Source: Rhodospirillales bacterium (GTDB lineage Bacteria; Pseudomonadota; Alphaproteobacteria; Rhodospirillales; Defluviicoccaceae). Taken from it: DNA of 56,849 bases. Below the pieces are notes generated by a model. That model was not told the origin of the DNA and ran no database searches. It saw only the letters and a list, made by a program, of their open reading frames with translations. Shown here in pieces: positions 18,925 to 28,255 of the stretch (the first letter of the stretch is position 1; each line of letters begins with the position of its first letter). A program made the translations under genes and the position numbers. The stretch is from assembly GCA_016793875.1 (NCBI GenBank), contig JAEULG010000117.1, positions 1-56,849 of the forward strand. The letters run 5' to 3'.

Positions 18925-20652
18925 CTACCGTCGCAGGTTGGTCTTGGCAAGCTCGATGACCTCGTCGCCGCGCCCGCTGATGATCGCCTTGAGCACGAAC
19001 AGCCCGAAGCCCTTGGCCTGTTCAAGCTGGATCTTCGGCGGGATCACCAGCTCCTGCTTCGCCACCACCACGTCGAGCAGCGCCGGACCGCCGAGGGCAA
19101 ACGCCTCGCGCACCGCCGGCTCCAGCTGCGCCGGATCCTCGACGCGGAAACCGCGGATGCCCGCCGCCTCGGCCAGCGCGGCAAAGCTCGGGTTGTCGAG
19201 ATCGGTGCCGGTATCGAGGTAGCCGGCCGCTTTCATCTCCATGGCGACGAAGCCGAGCGAGCCGTTGTTGAAGACGACAATCTTCACCGGCAGGGCGAGC
19301 TGCTTGAGCGACAGCAGATCGCCCATCAGCATGGAGAACCCGCCATCACCGGACAGCGAGACCACCTGCCGTCCGGGGCAGGCAGCCTGCGCCCCGATCG
19401 CCTGCGGCATGGCGTTGGCCATCGAGCCGTGGTTGAACGAGCCGATCAGCCGCCGCCGGCCGTTCATCTGCAGGTAGCGGGCAGCCCAGACGGTCGGCGT
19501 GCCGACGTCGGCGGTGAAAACGGCATCCTCGGCGGCGATCTCGCTGATCACCCGGGCGAGATGTTGGGAATGGATCTGCGTGTCCCCCGCCTTGGCCACG
19601 GCAAGATCATCGAGGCCCTCGCGCGCCTTGGCGTAATGCGCCTTCGCCCGGTCGAAAAAGCCACGGTCGTCCTTGCGGTGCAGCCGCGGCAGCAGCGCGG
19701 CGATGGTGGAGCCGACATCGCCGACGATGGCGAGATCGACCGCCGTCCGCCGGCCGATCACCTCCGGCCGGATGTCCACCTGAACGATCTTCGCCTTCTC
19801 CGGATAGAAGTTGCGATAGGGGAAGTCCGTCCCCAGCATCAGCAGCACATCGCAGTTGAGCATGGCGTAATAGCCGGAGGAGAAGCCGATCAGGCCGGTC
19901 ATGCCGACATCGAACGGATTGTCCCATTCCACGTGCTCCTTGCCACGCAGCGCATGCACCACCGGCGCCGCCAGCGCATCGGCGAGCGCGACCACCTGAT
20001 CATGGACGCCGGCACAGCCGCTGCCGCACAGCAGCGTCACCGCCTCGGCGCCGTCGAGCAGCGCCGCCAGCCGGTCGAGATCGCCGGCCGCCGGGACGAC
20101 AGCCGGCGGCGGACCAAGCGCCCAGCGGATGCGCGCTCCCTCCGGCGCCGGCTTCAGCGCGACGTCGCCCGGCAGCACGATGACCGCAACGCCGCGCTTG
20201 CCCACCGCGGTGCGCATGGCCGTCTCCAGCACCCGCGGCAACTGCTCCGGAATGGACACCAGCTCGCAGTAGTGGCTGCACTCGCGGAACAGCTCCTGCG
20301 GATGGGTTTCCTGGAAATAGCCGAGGCCGATCTCCGAGGATGGAATGTGCGCGGCGATCGCCAGCACCGGCACTTGGCTGCGATGGCAGTCGAACAGCCC
20401 GTTGATCAGGTGCAGGTTGCCCGGCCCGCAGCTTCCGGCGCAGACGGCGAGCTTGCCGGTGATCGCCGCCTCGCCGCCGGCGGCAAACGCCGCCACCTCC
20501 TCATGGCGGACGTGCATCCAGTCGACGCGACCGAGCCGCCGCAGGCTGTCGTTGAGGCCGTTCAGGCTGTCGCCGGTGACGCCCCAGATGCGCTCGACGC
20601 CCGCCTCCGCCAGCGTTACAGCGATCAGGTCCGCGATCGTGTCCTTGGCCAT
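18925..20652 (-). CDS. poxB: Pyruvate dehydrogenase (quinone), PoxB type
   Basis: A thiamine-diphosphate and FAD enzyme that oxidises pyruvate to acetate and CO2 and passes electrons to quinone at the membrane. Its 575 residues compare with 572 in E. coli. It has the ThDP-activating E51 ([13 protein letters not shown]), the central FAD domain ([13 protein letters not shown]), and the ThDP/Mg motif SGDGGFSML ending in NNGSLGF. The C-terminus [20 protein letters not shown] closely follows the E. coli membrane-activation segment. First gene of a four-gene minus-strand set; the 5' side faces a divergent dehydrogenase gene. Confidence 0.93.
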   Translation of the reverse strand: MAKDTIADLIAVTLAEAGVERIWGVTGDSLNGLNDSLRRLGRVDWMHVRHEEVAAFAAGGEAAITGKLAVCAGSCGPGNLHLINGLFDCHRSQVPVLAIAAHIPSSEIGLGYFQETHPQELFRECSHYCELVSIPEQLPRVLETAMRTAVGKRGVAVIVLPGDVALKPAPEGARIRWALGPPPAVVPAAGDLDRLAALLDGAEAVTLLCGSGCAGVHDQVVALADALAAPVVHALRGKEHVEWDNPFDVGMTGLIGFSSGYYAMLNCDVLLMLGTDFPYRNFYPEKAKIVQVDIRPEVIGRRTAVDLAIVGDVGSTIAALLPRLHRKDDRGFFDRAKAHYAKAREGLDDLAVAKAGDTQIHSQHLARVISEIAAEDAVFTADVGTPTVWAARYLQMNGRRRLIGSFNHGSMANAMPQAIGAQAACPGRQVVSLSGDGGFSMLMGDLLSLKQLALPVKIVVFNNGSLGFVAMEMKAAGYLDTGTDLDNPSFAALAEAAGIRGFRVEDPAQLEPAVREAFALGGPALLDVVVAKQELVIPPKIQLEQAKGFGLFVLKAIISGRGDEVIELAKTNLRR

Positions 20653-20862
20653 GAGCCCTCTCCCTGTTTGTCCGCTCCCTGCCGCCGGGCGAGAGAGACT
20701 GCACCGACAACGCGCATTGCACCATCACGGTTCGCTGTCCGACTGTCGCTCTCGTGGGTCGCCCCGTTGCGCAAGAATGGGGTCCGGCGAACGGTTAATT
20801 CGGGACCAGCAGTCGGTCGCGACAGAGCAGCGCGGCCGCAGCGGAAGAGAAAGGGCAGGATC

Positions 20863-21741
20863 ATGAAGGTGGGCTTCATCGGACTGGGCAACATGGGCAG
20901 CGGCATGGCGGGTAACCTGCTTGCCGCCGGACACGAAGTGACCGTCTACAACCGCACCCCGGAACGGGCGCAGGCGCTCATCGCCAAGGGAGCGAAGGCC
21001 GGCGCCTCCATCGCCGAGGCGTGCCACGGGGACGCGGTCCTCACCATGCTCGCCGACGACGAGGCGGTGACTCGGGTGGCGCTGGACGCCGGCGGCATCC
21101 GCGACAGCCTTGCGGCCGGCGCTATCCACGTCGGCTGCAGCACCATCAGCGTCGCGCTGTCGCAGCGTCTGACGCAGGCGCATGCCGAAGGCGGGCAGCG
21201 CTACGTAGCGGCGCCTGTCTTCGGCCGGCCGGAAGCGGCCGCCGCCGCCCGGCTCGCCGTGGTAGCCGCCGGCGCTTCCGATGCGGTGACCGAGGTGAGG
21301 CCGCTGCTGGAAGCCATTGGCCAGAAGCTGCTGGTCCCCTCGCAAACCCCGGCCGATGCCAACCTCATCAAGCTGAGCGGCAATTTCCTCATCGCCACCG
21401 TCATCGAGGCCCTCGGCGAGGCGATGGCCCTGGTCGGCAAGGCCGGCATTGATCGCCAGCAGTACCTGCGGATCCTCACCTCCACCCTGTTCGATGCTCC
21501 CGTCTTCCATACCTACGGCGGGCTGGTCGCCGAGCAGCGCTTCGAGCCCGCCGGCTTTGCCGCGCCCCTGGGCCTCAAGGACGTCCGCCTGGTGCTGGCG
21601 GCGGGAGAGGCCTCCCGCGTGCCGCTGCCGATCGCCAGCCTGCTGCGCGACCGCTTCCTCGCTTTGCTGGCGCAAGGCGGCGAAAACCTGGACTGGTCCG
21701 CCATCGGCATGCTCGCGGCTCGGGACGCCGCAGCTTCCTAG
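20863..21741 (+). CDS. NAD(P)-dependent beta-hydroxyacid dehydrogenase family protein
   Basis: A 292-residue member of the 3-hydroxyisobutyrate dehydrogenase/glyoxylate reductase group. The nucleotide site is GFIGLGNMGSGMAGNL (4-19), and the catalytic lysine is K170 in NLIKLSGNF. The substrate loop reads APVFGRPEAA rather than the common VSGG, so the substrate is uncertain. The ATG at 20863 has AAGGGCAGGA just upstream; the frame is open much further, but that is antisense to poxB. Divergent from poxB with a 210-bp gap. Confidence 0.9.
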   Translation: MKVGFIGLGNMGSGMAGNLLAAGHEVTVYNRTPERAQALIAKGAKAGASIAEACHGDAVLTMLADDEAVTRVALDAGGIRDSLAAGAIHVGCSTISVALSQRLTQAHAEGGQRYVAAPVFGRPEAAAAARLAVVAAGASDAVTEVRPLLEAIGQKLLVPSQTPADANLIKLSGNFLIATVIEALGEAMALVGKAGIDRQQYLRILTSTLFDAPVFHTYGGLVAEQRFEPAGFAAPLGLKDVRLVLAAGEASRVPLPIASLLRDRFLALLAQGGENLDWSAIGMLAARDAAAS

Positions 21742-21825
21742 CGGGGGACGGATCCTCTGACGGCCACGACGAGCCGCATCATCGAGCCTCCGCCGGGCAT
21801 AGGTCCGGGCAAGCCGATCGGCAAC

Positions 21826-22716
21826 GTGCTCTACGGCTGCTGCGGCTGGACCGACCGCACGCTGATCGACGCCGGCACGTTCTATCCCGCCGCGGCCCGG
21901 ACGCCGGCCGAGCGGCTGGGCCACTATGCCCGCATCTTCCCGCTGGTCGAGGTCGATGCGACCTACTACGCCCTGCCGGCCGAGCGCAATGCCGAGCTGT
22001 GGGTGGCGCGGACGCCTCCCGGCTTCGTCTTCAACATCAAGTCGTTCGGCCTGTTCACCCAGCATGCCATCGACGTCGCCCGGCTGCCCCAGGCGATCCG
22101 CTCGGTGCTGCCGCCGCAGCTCGGCACCAAGCGGCGCCTCTACCTGCGCGACCTGCCGCGGCCGGTCGCGGAACTCGCCTGGGAGATGCAGGCGAGCGCG
22201 CTGCGTCCTCTCGCCGCTGCCGGCAAGCTCGGCTGCGTGCTATTCCAGTTCCCGCCGTGGTTCACCGCGCGGCGCGACAACATCGACTACCTCGAACGGT
22301 TGGCCGGCCGCGCTCCGTGGCCGATCGCCGTGGAATTTCGCGGCGGCGGCTGGATGACCGACAACTATCGGGCGCAGACACTATCGTTGCTGGAGAAGCT
22401 GGGCGCCGCCTACGTGGTGCCGGACGAACCGCAGGGATTCCGCTCCTCGACGCCGCCGGTGATCGCCGCAACCAGCCGCCTCGCCGTCGTCCGCTTTCAC
22501 GGCCGCAACGCACAAACCTACGAGAAGCGCGGCATCAGCGCCGCAGAGCGCTTCCGCTATCTCTACTCGGCGGAAGAGCTGCAAGACTGGGTCGGGCCGA
22601 TCCGTTCCCTCGCCGGCGGCGTCGAAACGGTGCACGTGCTGATGAACAACTGCTATGGCGACTACGCCGTTCGCAACGCGCTGCAACTGGCGGAAATGCT
22701 CGCCGCCGCAGCGTAG
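21826..22716 (+). CDS. DUF72 (YecE-like) protein
   Basis: A 296-residue protein with the DUF72 barrel signatures GCCGWTDRTL, FYPAA, VEVDATYYALP, FNIKSFGLFT, LFQFPPWF, AVEFRGGGW and YVVPDEP. The biochemical role of the family is not settled. The GTG at 21826 is the only usual start between the stop of the preceding gene (same frame, 21741) and the first conserved strand. The two genes are probably cotranscribed. Confidence 0.88.
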   Translation: MLYGCCGWTDRTLIDAGTFYPAAARTPAERLGHYARIFPLVEVDATYYALPAERNAELWVARTPPGFVFNIKSFGLFTQHAIDVARLPQAIRSVLPPQLGTKRRLYLRDLPRPVAELAWEMQASALRPLAAAGKLGCVLFQFPPWFTARRDNIDYLERLAGRAPWPIAVEFRGGGWMTDNYRAQTLSLLEKLGAAYVVPDEPQGFRSSTPPVIAATSRLAVVRFHGRNAQTYEKRGISAAERFRYLYSAEELQDWVGPIRSLAGGVETVHVLMNNCYGDYAVRNALQLAEMLAAAA

Positions 22717-22864
22717 GCCGAAGATGACGCGCCCGGGACTGCAGGGGGTGTCGGCGGGCATGCTCCGGGGTTTCTGTCGTGGGCTGTTTCCTGCTAGGCT
22801 CGGGCCATACCGCGCAGGCACAGGCTGAGGTGGCCGACCGAAACCTGATACGGCAGGAGGCTTA

Positions 22865-24715
22865 GTGGAGTTCGCTGAACAGATGTCCGACCCCCCCATT
22901 GTCGGCATCGGCGCGTCGGCCAGCGGCATCAAGGCGCTGCAACAGCTGGTCGAGGCGATTCCTGGCGATACCGGCGCCGCCTACGTTGTGGTCGTCGATG
23001 TCCCCCCCGCACAGCACTTGGCGCTGGCCGATATCCTGCGGCCGCGCACCGCCATGCCCGTCGTTCAAGCCGACGGGAGACAGCGACTGTCTCGCAACCA
23101 TGTCTATCTGATTGCCCCGAATGAGGCAATGCCGGCGGCCGGCGTGATCGTGCTGCCGCTGCCGCCGGTCGATGCCTCCCTGCCCTTGCCGGATGACGCG
23201 GCAGCTCCGCGCGATGTGCGTATCCGTCAGCTCAGCGCCGCGCTGGGCCTGGCGCAAGACCAGATCCGCCTCACCCGCGAAGAGGCTGATCTGGCCAAAC
23301 GCCGGCTGCATGCCGCCAATGAGGCGCTGCAGAGGCTCAATGGCGAGTTGCAGCAGAAGCTGGACACCGTCTCGCGAGCCTGCTCCGACCTCGAGAACTT
23401 CATGGCGGCGACGGATATCGCCACCCTGATCCTCGATCAGGCGCTCTGCATCCAGCGGTTCACCCCGCGGCTCCTGGAGCTCTTCGACATTTCCGCCGAT
23501 GACCTCGGGCGGCCGATCGACGAATTTACCCATCAGCTCGAATACGACGGCCTTGCCGACCACTCCCGCGAGGTGCTGCGCACCCTCATGCCGGTCGAGC
23601 ACGAGGTGATGAGCCGCGACGGCGGTTGGTACCTGGTGCGGATCCGCCCCCACCGCACCATTGACGGTGCCGTCGGCGGCGTCATCTGCACCTTTGTCGC
23701 CATTACCGAGCGGCGGCGCGCGGAGGAGGCGCTGCGCGAGAGCGAGGAGCGGTTGCGGCAGGAGATGCGCCTCGTCGAGGTGACCCGGTCGCCCATCTTC
23801 GTCTGGGACTTCAACGGCGGCATCCTGCAATGGAACCGCGGCAGTGAACAGCTCTACGGCTATCGGCGCGAAGAGGCTCTTGGGCAGCGCAAGGATATCC
23901 TGCTGCACACCAGGGTGCCAGGATCGACGTTCGCGGAGCTGCGGCAGACGCTGCTAGCGCGCGGCTCGTGGAGCGGCGAGCTGGTCCACCGCGCCAAGGA
24001 CGGCCGTCTGCTCACCGTCGAGAGCCAGATCGAGCTGGTCGAGATGGGCGGGCGTCATCTAGTCCTGGAGAGCACCCGCGACATCACCGACTACAAGCTC
24101 TGGGAAGAGCGGCAGCAGCTGCTGCTGGGCGAGCTGACCCATCGCGTCAAGAACGCGCTCACCGTCGTGCAGTCCCTGGCGCGGCAGACGCTGCGGACCA
24201 CCGGCTCGCGCGAGGACCTGATCGAGCGTTTCGAGGGCCGGCTTTCCGCCCTTGCCGCCGCCTACAAGCTGCTGGTGGAGACGGACTGGCAGGGCGCCGA
24301 GCTCGGGGTTCTCGCCCGCAGCCAGCTCAATGCCTACGCCGGCCGGCAGCAGGACCGGCTGCAGATCAGAGGCAACCCGGTGATGCTGCCGCCGGACTAC
24401 GCGACGCCTTTCGGTCTCGTCCTGCACGAATTGGCAACCAACGCCGCCAAATACGGCGCGCTGTCCAGTGAGGCCGGCCGGGTGGCGCTGAGCTGGGAGC
24501 TCGGCGGGAGGAACAACAGCCATCACCGCCTCACCGTGATCTGGAAGGAACGCGGCGGCCCACCCGTGAACGCCCCGGAGCATCGGGGATTTGGCACGGC
24601 TTTGATCGGCGGCGGTATTCCCGGCTCGTCCGTCCGCCACGAATTCCGGCGCGAGGGCGTCGTCTGCACCATCGAGGTCGACCTGCCGCCCGGCGAAGCC
24701 GACACGGCGGTATAG
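22865..24715 (+). CDS. HWE-type sensor histidine kinase with degenerate CheB-like N-terminus
   Basis: A 616-residue soluble kinase. Residues 8-105 resemble the start of a CheB methylesterase (GIGASASGIKALQQLV, HVYLIAP), but are shortened, and the catalytic VVQH histidine position appears replaced by VVDV. A coiled coil (117-175) leads to a PAS domain typical of CheB/CheR fusions (LENFMAATDIATLILD, 176-282). A second PAS follows (305-410), then the HWE core with H426 (ELTHRVKNALTVV), HELATNAAKYG and the WKERGGP box. No CheR domain is present. The GTG at 22865 follows AGGAGG. No response regulator is adjacent. Likely a light, redox or ligand sensor of general stress or chemotaxis type; inference. 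Confidence 0.88.
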   Translation: MEFAEQMSDPPIVGIGASASGIKALQQLVEAIPGDTGAAYVVVVDVPPAQHLALADILRPRTAMPVVQADGRQRLSRNHVYLIAPNEAMPAAGVIVLPLPPVDASLPLPDDAAAPRDVRIRQLSAALGLAQDQIRLTREEADLAKRRLHAANEALQRLNGELQQKLDTVSRACSDLENFMAATDIATLILDQALCIQRFTPRLLELFDISADDLGRPIDEFTHQLEYDGLADHSREVLRTLMPVEHEVMSRDGGWYLVRIRPHRTIDGAVGGVICTFVAITERRRAEEALRESEERLRQEMRLVEVTRSPIFVWDFNGGILQWNRGSEQLYGYRREEALGQRKDILLHTRVPGSTFAELRQTLLARGSWSGELVHRAKDGRLLTVESQIELVEMGGRHLVLESTRDITDYKLWEERQQLLLGELTHRVKNALTVVQSLARQTLRTTGSREDLIERFEGRLSALAAAYKLLVETDWQGAELGVLARSQLNAYAGRQQDRLQIRGNPVMLPPDYATPFGLVLHELATNAAKYGALSSEAGRVALSWELGGRNNSHHRLTVIWKERGGPPVNAPEHRGFGTALIGGGIPGSSVRHEFRREGVVCTIEVDLPPGEADTAV

Positions 24716-25823
24716 CCTCCCGACTCTGCCACCTCTCGTTAGGCGGATCGTCCTATCGCGCCTCCGCAGCGTGGGGTGGGTCGGTCTGCCGCCGGGCGGC
24801 GAGCCATCATCGTAATTTTTGGCCGAAGTCTGCGGCTGAGGCACGCTGGTCACCGTTCTGCAGCGGTCTTCACTGTCATGCCGGGCCGCCGAAAACAAAC
24901 CGGGGCCGGCGCAAACATTGCCGCCGGCAGCCTTGCCGATGATTGCAGATGGCCCGAACGGGGCTTGTCCAATTTTGGCGATTCGCGTATTTTAATCTTG
25001 CCGTTGTTTTAAACCTTGGGATCGCGCTGCTTGAATTGCTGTTAAAGGGGGAACGCAGCACTGGAGCTTGTTCCAGTCCGCGTTCACATCCAGGACAGCC
25101 TTTGAAAGCAGGCGTGGTTGACGGCCCCGAAGGCGATTGACGCCGGAGGGATTTGGTCAGTTGCTTGTAGTAGATGGGGTCAGAACGAGCCGTCCTCGGT
25201 CCACACTTTCAATGGGTTGGTGGGTGGGACGATGTGGGTGCGCAACCGACAGGCGGCCACGCGTGGGGTAGGATGTTAAGATATTAAGCTACGCTCGCGT
25301 TGCAGTAATCGGGATACGTAAACGTTTGCCGAAACTGTGTTGCTATCGGTCACGTGCGAGATTGGTTTACTCTGTAGACCATGAAGAGGGCACGCAACCG
25401 ATAGCAGCCTTTTCTCCATCGTCTCGCTTACCCGGAAAAACGCCCTCGCCGTAACGGGCCGCCATCGCGCCGGGGCCGCTATCCAACGCACCGCAGGACG
25501 AATTGCGTGCCGGGATACGGGTGGGAGCCCCTGGCCAATCCCGCCAGCCATCCGGGCATCCGACGCGGCCGTTATCTGCCTGTCAGCGGCCGCCGACCGC
25601 AAGCCCGCTGCCCCGCAGCACCCTCCCAAGCCGCATCACGGACCACGGCAAGCCAGGAACCTCCCGGCTGGCAAGGCGGCCATGCTGTCAATCGGCAGGG
25701 ATGCGTCTTCGTTCACATCGCCGCGACCACGTTTGCGAATGTGAACCTGCCCACACCTGTCGTCGATAAACCCAACTATTACTCCACTGCAAGCGGCCCT
25801 ATACCGCAACACATGGAGATAAG
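24716..25823. other. 1.1-kb gene-poor stretch
   Basis: I find no convincing gene on either strand. Base composition is patchy, with AT-rich runs near 24980-25060 and 25260-25400 unlike the surrounding genes. Short frames exist (such as 24943-25140 and 25507-25827 on plus) but lack coding character. A weakly similar motif, GCAACCGA-AG--GCC, occurs near 25238 and 25393. It could be decayed DNA left by an insertion. Confidence 0.5.
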
Positions 25824-26516
25824 ATGATGCATACTCGTTTCGTTAAGCTGCAAAACATGGTGACAGGTACTGCTCTATCGGCATTTACCGGGATGCTTAT
25901 CGCCAGTGCGATACCAGCATCTGCGGCCCCTCCGTCCACTGTTACTTTTAGTTTGTTCCCAAATCCGGCAGTGGTGAACTGCCTTGCCAGGTTTCCAGGC
26001 GATTCCTCCCGACCTCCTTTCGCCAACGTAACGGTCACCCGCGGCACGCAGAACGACACGCTGACGCTAACCTTAGGAAATATTAAGCCTGGACTCAACT
26101 TTGACTTGTTCACCGTCGAGCGCAGTTTCTTTCTGACTGGAGGGGCGAAGGACCCGCACTTCACCAACTTCGGCCTGGGTTGGTACCAATCGGACGTGCA
26201 CGCCAACGAAGACGGCGCCGGCGTCGTGACGGTCAAGACCATCCTGCTCGATCAGATCTTTGGCCTCGACCAGGATGTCCCGGCGCTGAATGCCACGACC
26301 AAGGCGACGACGCATCACACGTTCCATGTCGGCTTCTGGTTCAACAATCCGCAAAATGCGGTCCCCTGTGGCTTCGATGCGACCAAGCCGACGCCGTTCA
26401 ACGGCGAGCAGAAGGCGGGACCGCTGGCGATGATGAGCCGGCCGCGGCCGACGGGCCTGGGTCCGCTCTGCAGCAACCCCAACACCGCGACCCATCCGGC
26501 CAGCTGCAACCCGTGA
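25824..26516 (+). CDS. Secreted protein of unknown function
   Basis: A 230-residue product with a signal peptide (about 1-34, ending IPASAAPPS). The mature chain is rich in Thr, Asn, Pro and Phe and looks beta-stranded: VTFSLFPNPAVVNCLARFPG, FDLFTVERSFFLTGG, FGLGWYQSDVHANEDG, ILLDQIFGLDQD, FHVGFWFNNPQNA. Four cysteines in the mature part could form disulphides. GGAGATAAG precedes the ATG. Codon use is less GC-biased than in neighbours in the first third, and the gene stands alone, which suggests acquisition. I do not recognise a family. Confidence 0.8.
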   Translation: MMHTRFVKLQNMVTGTALSAFTGMLIASAIPASAAPPSTVTFSLFPNPAVVNCLARFPGDSSRPPFANVTVTRGTQNDTLTLTLGNIKPGLNFDLFTVERSFFLTGGAKDPHFTNFGLGWYQSDVHANEDGAGVVTVKTILLDQIFGLDQDVPALNATTKATTHHTFHVGFWFNNPQNAVPCGFDATKPTPFNGEQKAGPLAMMSRPRPTGLGPLCSNPNTATHPASCNP

Positions 26517-26921
26517 AGGACCCGGCCGGGCGAGCGGGGATCGTCCCCGGTCGTGGACTGGAGCATCGAGCGCAAAGTCGGGGTCGGGATCGAACGAACC
26601 CGCTGTTGCGGGAGTGAGGTGAGCGGTCAGAGGGGAGGCTTCGTCCGAGAGGACTGCGGCTGGGGAGTGCAATCCTGAAGACAGAAGTCCCCCCCGATGG
26701 CCGAGATGAGCGCTCCGCGCCGGCGCATGACCGCGGACATGACCGTCCGCAAACTGTCGCCGGCGACGCAGCGGTCCCATGTGCACGCGGTCCGCAGGTT
26801 CAGCCGGCGAGACCAAGCAGGCGGTCTCTGCGGGCCTGTTCCGAACGCTGGATACAGTTGCACCTCGGCCGCTGTTGCACCCGTCCGGGTTTCGACAGCG
26901 CGTGACCACGTCAAGCGGCGT
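26517..26921. other. Intergenic region between secreted-protein gene and serC promoter
   Basis: No convincing gene. A short GGGGA/TCCCC hairpin lies about 40 bp after the stop at 26516, a weak terminator candidate. The serC reading frame is open back to 26697, but this part is upstream of the promoter and not coding. Confidence 0.5.
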
Positions 26922-26950
26922 TTGACCGCGCACGACAGCGTGCCTATAAA
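26922..26950 (+). promoter_or_regulatory. Sigma-70 promoter of serC-serA
   Basis: TTGACC (26922-26927) and TATAAA (26945-26950) are separated by exactly 17 bp, the best promoter match in the window. Transcription would begin near 26957, giving a leader of about 58 nt before the serC ATG. Confidence 0.7.
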
Positions 26951-26956
26951 GCCGCG

Positions 26957-27014
26957 GGCCACGGCCTCCCGACGGGCCGCGACCCATCTGCAAGGATGGG
27001 AGCATCAACGCACG
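26957..27014 (+). promoter_or_regulatory. serC leader, candidate serC RNA motif
   Basis: The short 5' leader holds a CGGCC/GGCCG hairpin followed by CCCATC (26983-26988), a 6-nt loop and GATGGG (26995-27000), 14 nt before the ATG. A conserved serC leader structure is known from alphaproteobacterial serC-serA operons (Rfam serC motif). Position, operon and two-hairpin form agree, but I could not match the consensus base by base. Confidence 0.5.
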
Positions 27015-28187
27015 ATGACCACACCAGCGCGGCCGGAGATCCGGCCGGCCAATCCCTGTTTTTCATCCGGCCCCTGCGCCAAGCGTCCTGGCTGGACGCT
27101 GGATGCGCTCAAGGACGCCTTCCTCGGCCGCTCGCATCGCGCCAAGGGCGGCAAGGCCAAGCTGGCGGAAGTGATTTCCCGCTCGCGCGCGATGCTCGGC
27201 ATGCCCGACGACTGGCGCCTCGGCATCGTCCCGGCCTCGGATACCGGCGCCATCGAGATGGCGATGTGGTCGCTCCTCGGCGAGCGTGGCGTGGATATGC
27301 TCGCCTGGGAGAGCTTCGGCAGCCAGTGGATCACCGACGTGCGCAAGCAACTCCAGCTTGCCGACGTCCGGGCGCTGACCGCCGACTACGGCCGCCTGCC
27401 GGTACTGACCGCCGTTGATCCGCAGCGCGACGTCATCTTCACCTGGAACGGCACCACCTCCGGCGTCGCTGTCCCCGATGCCGACTGGCTCTCCGAGCAG
27501 CGCGAAGGCCTGGTGCTGTGCGACGCCACCTCGGCGGTGTTCGCCTACGAGATGCCGTGGCCGAAGTTGGATGTGGTCACCTGGTCGTGGCAGAAGGTCC
27601 TCGGCGGCGAGGCGCAGCACGGTATGCTGGCGCTCAGCCCGCGGGCGGTGGCGCGGCTCCAGCGCTACACCCCGGCGTGGCCGATGCCGAAGCTGTTCCG
27701 CATGATCAAGGGCGGCGCGATCACCGAGGGGCTGTTCGCCGGCGAGACCATCAATACCCCCTCGATGCTGGCGGTGGAGGATGCGCTCGACGGCCTGCGT
27801 TGGGCGGAGAGCATCGGCGGCCTGCCGGGCTTGATCGCCCGCAGCAAGTCCAACTTCGCCGCGATCGAGCGCTGGGTGGAGGCGACGCCGTGGGTCGACT
27901 TCCTCGCCCAGGAGCCGGCCACCCGCTCGCGCACCTCAGTGTGCCTTAGGATCGTCGATCCCCGGTTCGCTGCGCTGCCGCCCGAAGGCCGGACTGTCGT
28001 AGCCAAGCGTCTGGCAGCGCGGGTGGAGCAGGAGGACGCCGGCTACGACATCGCCTCCTACCGTGATGCGCCGGCGGGCCTGCGGCTGTGGGCGGGGGCG
28101 ACGGTGGAAACCGCCGACCTCGAAGCGCTGTTCCCCTGGCTCGACTGGGCGTGGCACGGCATCGCCGCCGAACTTCCCGCGGCCTGA
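27015..28187 (+). CDS. serC: Phosphoserine aminotransferase
   Basis: A PLP enzyme turning 3-phosphohydroxypyruvate into phosphoserine, also used in pyridoxine synthesis. It has 390 residues of the alphaproteobacterial type. Near the start are [15 protein letters not shown] and [14 protein letters not shown]. The PLP lysine is in [14 protein letters not shown], with [13 protein letters not shown] before it. The ATG at 27015 follows a structured leader; open frame upstream lies before the promoter and is not coding. serA follows after 68 bp. Confidence 0.94.
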   Translation: MTTPARPEIRPANPCFSSGPCAKRPGWTLDALKDAFLGRSHRAKGGKAKLAEVISRSRAMLGMPDDWRLGIVPASDTGAIEMAMWSLLGERGVDMLAWESFGSQWITDVRKQLQLADVRALTADYGRLPVLTAVDPQRDVIFTWNGTTSGVAVPDADWLSEQREGLVLCDATSAVFAYEMPWPKLDVVTWSWQKVLGGEAQHGMLALSPRAVARLQRYTPAWPMPKLFRMIKGGAITEGLFAGETINTPSMLAVEDALDGLRWAESIGGLPGLIARSKSNFAAIERWVEATPWVDFLAQEPATRSRTSVCLRIVDPRFAALPPEGRTVVAKRLAARVEQEDAGYDIASYRDAPAGLRLWAGATVETADLEALFPWLDWAWHGIAAELPAA

Positions 28188-28214
28188 ACGCCCTTTCCCC
28201 TTCCTCCCGAAACC

Positions 28215-28238
28215 GGCGGCGCCGACGACGGCGCCGCC
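28215..28238 (+). repeat. Intercistronic hairpin between serC and serA
   Basis: A perfect 10-bp stem (28215-28224 with 28229-28238) with a 4-nt ACGA loop stands 17 nt before the serA ATG. There is no T tract, so it is unlikely to end transcription. It may set relative expression or mRNA stability of the two cistrons. Confidence 0.5.
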
Positions 28239-28255
28239 GCCAGGAACGACCCGCC

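Noticed and set aside
18238..20862. A very long open plus-strand frame leading into the dehydrogenase gene at 20863
   Set aside because: It is antisense to the HAD and poxB genes and results from high GC. Recognisable protein begins only at the ATG at 20863, with a ribosome site.
25238..25415. Possible direct repeat of GCAACCGA-AG--GCC
   Set aside because: Only two imperfect copies; too little to call a repeat family or CRISPR.
24716..25823. Insertion sequence or transposase remnant
   Set aside because: No terminal inverted repeats, target duplication or transposase motifs could be seen.
26697..27014. N-terminal extension of SerC by about 106 codons
   Set aside because: This stretch contains the promoter and leader, and family members begin at the ATG at 27015.
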